This document shows, one piece after another, positions 60,807 through 64,000 of a DNA stretch of 64,000 bases. Below the pieces are notes generated by a model that worked only from the letters and a program-made list of their open reading frames with translations, did not search any database and was not told the origin of the DNA. The position numbers were made by a program, and so were the translations under genes. The stretch's first letter is position 1. Each line of letters starts with the position of its first letter. The stretch is from Gammaproteobacteria bacterium UBA7310 (GTDB lineage: Bacteria > Pseudomonadota > Gammaproteobacteria > Pseudomonadales > Ketobacteraceae): contig DKQK01000072.1 of NCBI GenBank assembly GCA_002471665.1, forward strand, positions 2,847 through 66,846, read 5' to 3'.

Positions 60807-61436
60807 TTATTCGCTTTGGTAGTTGACCAGATACTCATCCTCGTAAATCAGTTCCACGCGGCGGTTGTCCCGGTGGTGGGTGGCGGCCGGAGCCGGTGCT
60901 TCCGCACCCCAGCTGCGCACCAGAATCTGCTCCTTGCCGACCCCTTCGTCGGTGAGCAGCCGGGCTACGTAATCTGCCCGCTGTTGCGCCAGATAGCGAT
61001 TGTATTCGGCATCCCCCTGGGGGTCCGCGTGGCCGTTGATGCTGATTTTCATCTCCGGATGGGCTGCCAGAAATTGCCCGTGTTGGCGCAGCAGGGATTC
61101 GGCATCCGTGTCCAGATCCTTTTGGTCAAAGCCAAACAGAAACAGCGTTTTAGCCGGCCTGCTGTCGGTATCGGCGGCAGCCATGGCATGGTCGCCATCC
61201 ACCGCCTCCATCCCGGGTGCCTGTTCAGGCTCAAGCTGGGGATCTGTGGCCAGGGTATCCGGTAGCGCCTGCAGACTGATGCTGCTGGTGCTGATAGCGG
61301 TGGGCTCGGGTTCCTGGCTGGGGGTATAGGCGGTATCGGGTTTCGTCTGCTGAGAAGTGCAGGCGGTGGCCAGCAGAGATGACGATACCACCAGGGCGAG
61401 GGCGGTGATTTTGAAGTTGCTGATGAGGTTGTGCAT
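60807..61436 (-). CDS. OmpA-family lipoprotein
   Basis: A 209-aa cell-wall anchored lipoprotein. Signal ALVVSSSLLATACTS, lipobox TAC (Cys about 26), a Pro/Thr/Ser-rich linker, then an OmpA C-terminal domain: FDQKDLDTDAESLLRQHGQF, INGHADPQGDAEYNRYLAQQRAD and HHRDNRRVELI, with the peptidoglycan-binding Asp and Arg. AGGAG precedes the ATG. Confidence 0.88.
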   Translation of the reverse strand: MHNLISNFKITALALVVSSSLLATACTSQQTKPDTAYTPSQEPEPTAISTSSISLQALPDTLATDPQLEPEQAPGMEAVDGDHAMAAADTDSRPAKTLFLFGFDQKDLDTDAESLLRQHGQFLAAHPEMKISINGHADPQGDAEYNRYLAQQRADYVARLLTDEGVGKEQILVRSWGAEAPAPAATHHRDNRRVELIYEDEYLVNYQSE

Positions 61437-61648
61437 AGTGTGCTCCTGAAGTGCTGTGTTGGTTGTATTTGCTTACAGGAGTGATTAAACACGGCAAAGG
61501 GGGCGCTTGCGGAGCAAAAATAGGGTCTACTGGTGAGCAATTATGGTCAAAAATGGCAATGCCTTGCCTGGCCCCCTGTTTCGGTTTGGGTGGCGCTGTT
61601 TTACCATTGGCGCTTGATGTGAAACAACCTGTAAACAATGGGAGTGAT

Positions 61649-61978
61649 ATGAAAACGATTAAATCGATAGCGGTGGTCGCGCTGGGTACAGCGTTGTTGA
61701 GTGCCTGCAGCTGGGTGGATCTGAATCCGGCAGCAGAAGATATTCTGGTTCTGAAGCCGTTTCAGACCAAACAATGTGAGCAGGTGCGTCGTACCACCAG
61801 TCAGGTACTGGATAAAATCTGGTTTGTGAACCGCAATCAGGAAAAAATGGCCGAAGAGCTGGCTACCCTGGCCCGCAACACGGCAGCTGAACTGGGCGGC
61901 AATGCCGTGGTGCCGGATTCCGAGATAGAGGAAGGCAAACAGACGTTTATTATATTGAACTGCCCGCATTTGCGTTGA
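61649..61978 (+). CDS. DUF4156-type lipoprotein
   Basis: A 109-aa lipoprotein. Signal IAVVALGTALLSACS, lipobox LSAC (Cys about 20), then a short helical domain with ELATLARNTAAELGGNAVVPDS, typical of DUF4156/RcsF-like small lipoproteins. GGGAG precedes the ATG. Confidence 0.75.
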   Translation: MKTIKSIAVVALGTALLSACSWVDLNPAAEDILVLKPFQTKQCEQVRRTTSQVLDKIWFVNRNQEKMAEELATLARNTAAELGGNAVVPDSEIEEGKQTFIILNCPHLR

Positions 61979-61983
61979 TTGGA

Positions 61984-62742
61984 TCAGGGACTTTCCAGGT
62001 GGGAAGCGATGCGGTCCCGGGCGAGGCAGGACAGCTCCTGCTCGTCCGCATCCGCTGATGGGATGGGCGCGTGGATGATCAGTTCAACGTTGCCCGGCAC
62101 CAGATTCAGGGAGCGCGCGGGCAGAACTTTTCCTGATCCGTTAATGGTGATGGGCAGCACCGGTAGCCCCAACTCTTTTGCCAGCTTGAAAGCCCCCCGT
62201 TTGAACGGCAGCATTTGGACACCCTCGGTGCGGGTGCCCTCCGGGAAAAAGAAGATGGAGGTACCCTCGCGGATTTCTGCTTTTACCTGTTCGATGGAAG
62301 CGCGGGCCTTGTCGCTGTCGGAACGGTCCACAAACACATGGCCCAGCTTCTCGCAGGCAATACCCAGGGCGGGTACCTTGCGCAGTTCCTGCTTCATAAC
62401 CCAGCGAAAATCGATTCCCAGCCAGCCGTAAACCGCCAGAATATCAAAATGGCTGCGATGATTGGCCACGATCACGTAAGATTGGTGTGGGTCTACATGC
62501 TGGCGGCCACTGACTTTTACCCGGGACAGCGACGACAGCGCGTTGATCCGTGCCCAGAGTACCGGCAGCATGCGGGCAAACCGATTTAGGCCAAGGGCCA
62601 TCAGTACCACCACCAGCGCGCCGATCAGATTCGTGCTGAAGATGAGAATCGGCAGAAATATCATGAGCTTATAGGGTTGGTAGAGGAGTAAGCCCAGCTG
62701 CTTCTCCAAACCGGTAACCGCATTGTTTGAGGACGTATGCAA
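61984..62742 (-). CDS. 1-acyl-sn-glycerol-3-phosphate acyltransferase (PlsC family)
   Basis: A 252-aa membrane acyltransferase. NHRSHFD (94-100, HxxxxD) and FFPEGTR (165-171) are the PlsC catalytic and substrate motifs. An N-terminal membrane helix (about 27-50). It should transfer acyl groups to lysophosphatidate. Start TTG at 62742 with AGGTAG 6 nt upstream; the next ATG is 27 codons in. Confidence 0.85.
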   Translation of the reverse strand: MHTSSNNAVTGLEKQLGLLLYQPYKLMIFLPILIFSTNLIGALVVVLMALGLNRFARMLPVLWARINALSSLSRVKVSGRQHVDPHQSYVIVANHRSHFDILAVYGWLGIDFRWVMKQELRKVPALGIACEKLGHVFVDRSDSDKARASIEQVKAEIREGTSIFFFPEGTRTEGVQMLPFKRGAFKLAKELGLPVLPITINGSGKVLPARSLNLVPGNVELIIHAPIPSADADEQELSCLARDRIASHLESP

Positions 62743-62870
62743 AAGACTACCTGACTTTTTAGCAAGAATTCACAGTCATAAAATTGTAATGGAAAAAGCA
62801 TCCAGGCCAAGATCTAGAGTATTTCTGATTGTTTCATCACCACAGTGCGGTTCAGGTTTTTACATCCGTT

Positions 62871-62893
62871 GGCAATAAAAAAGCGCAATTGCC
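62871..62893. repeat. Weak inverted repeat
   Basis: GGCAAT / ATTGCC with an 11-nt A-rich spacer lies about 70 bp before the 7TM-DISM gene. It may be a minor operator or hairpin. Confidence 0.25.
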
Positions 62894-62959
62894 GTCATGC
62901 CGTCAGTCTCGGCTAGACTTAAAACAATTGAAAAGTAACTTCATTGATGTGTTGAAATC

Positions 62960-64000
62960 ATGGCCCAGATCCGGAACTGTCGGTGGTGCTTGTCGCTGAG
63001 AATCCTTGCCGGCTTGTTGCTGATGAGCTGTGCCGTTGTGGTGCAGGCGGATACGCCTGTTGTTGATATCGGGCATAAGGATTTTTCCCAGCGCCTGGTG
63101 CAGCAGGTGGGTTTCATAGAAGACCCATCGACCCGGTGGACGATTCAGGATGTATTGCTGCAGCCGGTGTCGGCCTATTCCTATACGAACCGGGATACTC
63201 TGCAATTCGGCTACAGTGAATCGGCCTACTGGCTGCGTATCGCCATCCGCAATGCGTTGCCACACTCCACCACACTGACCCTGCAGGTTAGGTATCCGCT
63301 GCTGGATTTCGTGGACTTTTATCATCTGGACCAAAACAACCAGGTTGTACACCGCAAGGCAGGTGATCATCGGCCGCTGCAGGAGCGGGAATATCCCGTT
63401 AAGGATTACCTGCATCGGCTGGAGCTGGCTGCAGGCCAGCAACAGACAGTGTATGTGCGGGTACAGTCTACCAGCTCCTTGTCCCTGCCGGTTTATCTGT
63501 CCACGGAAACCGGGCTGGTGGCGCTCAATACCAGCACCGAGTGGCTGGACGGTGGCTATTACGGAATCGCGTTCGCCATGATGATGTATAACCTGCTGTT
63601 GATGCTGGTGGTACGGGAGCGTATTTATCTGGAATACGTGATTTGTGTTGTTCTGCAAATCGGCTTTATTGCGTCGCTCAATGGCTATGCCGGTATCCTG
63701 TTTCCTGAAAACCTGTTTCTTGCGGACAAGGGAATTTACTTTTGTTCCACCGCCATGGCGGTGGCCTTTATCCAGTTTACCCGCAGTTTTCTGCAGACCC
63801 GGGCTGAACTGCCCAGGCTGGATCGGTTCTATCGATACTACATGTGGGTGCCCGCTGTGGCTCTGCTGGTTGAAATGCTGGTTTCGCCCACCGTGGCCGC
63901 CAAGATTAATGTGTCCTTGGTGATGTTCACCGTGCTGTTGCTGTTTCCCGTTGCGCTATACCGTTATCTGACCGGTTACCAGGCGGCGTCCTATTTTGTG
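62960..64000 (+). CDS. 7TM-DISM sensor protein, cut by window end
   Basis: Open frame of 347 codons running off the end. Signal peptide about 1-31 (LLMSCAVVVQA), then a 7TMR-DISM extracellular type-2 domain (about 40-190: FGYSESAYWLRIAIRNAL and YVRVQSTSSLSLPVYLST). Membrane segments begin near residue 200 (YYGIAFAMMMYNLLLMLVV), typical of 7TM-DISM receptors. These usually end in GGDEF, histidine kinase or PP2C output, which lies beyond the window. Confidence 0.82.
   Translation, partial: MAQIRNCRWCLSLRILAGLLLMSCAVVVQADTPVVDIGHKDFSQRLVQQVGFIEDPSTRWTIQDVLLQPVSAYSYTNRDTLQFGYSESAYWLRIAIRNALPHSTTLTLQVRYPLLDFVDFYHLDQNNQVVHRKAGDHRPLQEREYPVKDYLHRLELAAGQQQTVYVRVQSTSSLSLPVYLSTETGLVALNTSTEWLDGGYYGIAFAMMMYNLLLMLVVRERIYLEYVICVVLQIGFIASLNGYAGILFPENLFLADKGIYFCSTAMAVAFIQFTRSFLQTRAELPRLDRFYRYYMWVPAVALLVEMLVSPTVAAKINVSLVMFTVLLLFPVALYRYLTGYQAASYFV

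Noticed and set aside
1..64000. CRISPR arrays, tRNA or rRNA genes, insertion sequences and prophage
   Set aside because: I found no spaced direct repeats, no cloverleaf or rRNA sequence and no transposase or integrase motif; the single DUF7352 gene is not enough to call a prophage.

Overview
The window is a stretch of bacterial chromosome, not a plasmid, phage or island: genes are dense on both strands, codon use looks even, and I see no transposase, integrase, tRNA, rRNA or CRISPR array. The gene set (periplasmic nitrate reductase Nap with NapE/F, a thiD-thiE-hemL run, PBP1b followed by an LpoP-like TPR lipoprotein, Type VI-style PpkA/PppA/TagF genes, 7TM-DISM and GGDEF/EAL signalling proteins, many lipoproteins and lipid enzymes) points to a GC-moderate gammaproteobacterium near Pseudomonas, Marinobacter, Alcanivorax or Ketobacter. 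The genus is a guess.

Layout. 0-3.4 kb: nitrate ABC transporter nrtABD on the minus strand, with a possible sigma-54 promoter and a terminator. 3.7-7.0 kb: a Rieske-type protein and a leucine-carboxyl-methyltransferase-like enzyme, divergent from a near-perfect Fur box, a likely Fur-repressed small RNA with its own terminator, and a haem-type ABC importer hmuUV. 7.1-10.4 kb: an unrecognised 679-residue protein with a papain-like Gln/Cys/His/Asn pattern, paired with an ATP-grasp enzyme; this is my main candidate for an undescribed pathway. 10.6-20.3 kb: ArsP-like permease, acyltransferase, cyclic-nucleotide-domain protein, adenosine kinase, PBP1b/LpoP, DEAD-box helicase and a DUF2878 protein.

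20.4-22.7 kb: a Ser/Thr kinase ending in a PA-IL lectin-like domain. 22.8-27.4 kb: napEFDABC, with an Fnr/Anr box and a NarL/NarP 7-2-7 site upstream. 27.5-30.3 kb: thiD-thiE-hemL. 30.5-39.3 kb: thioesterase, GNAT, patatin phospholipase, TetR regulator, MATE pump, FliL-like protein, CbiM-like protein and an RND/MMPL exporter.

39.8-48.4 kb: a eukaryotic-like signalling block containing a PpkA-type kinase, a membrane-anchored Pro-rich protein, a caspase-like protein with Sel1 repeats, a lipoprotein hydrolase, TagF, a PP2C phosphatase, a small membrane protein and a macro domain. No Type VI structural gene lies in the window. 48.8-64 kb: REC-REC-GGDEF-EAL protein, DUF2489, DUF6279 lipoprotein, PstS-OmpA fusion, DUF1289, NhaD antiporter, lipoprotein, LpxH-like phosphoesterase, PAP2 phosphatase, a MoxR ATPase/VWA pair, OmpA lipoprotein, DUF4156 lipoprotein, PlsC acyltransferase and a 7TM-DISM sensor cut by the window end.

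Nitrogen and iron themes link the first half: nitrate import at the left end, periplasmic nitrate reduction under oxygen and nitrate control in the middle, and iron-controlled haem uptake plus haem precursor synthesis (hemL). All functional calls come from motifs read by eye; no database search was run.
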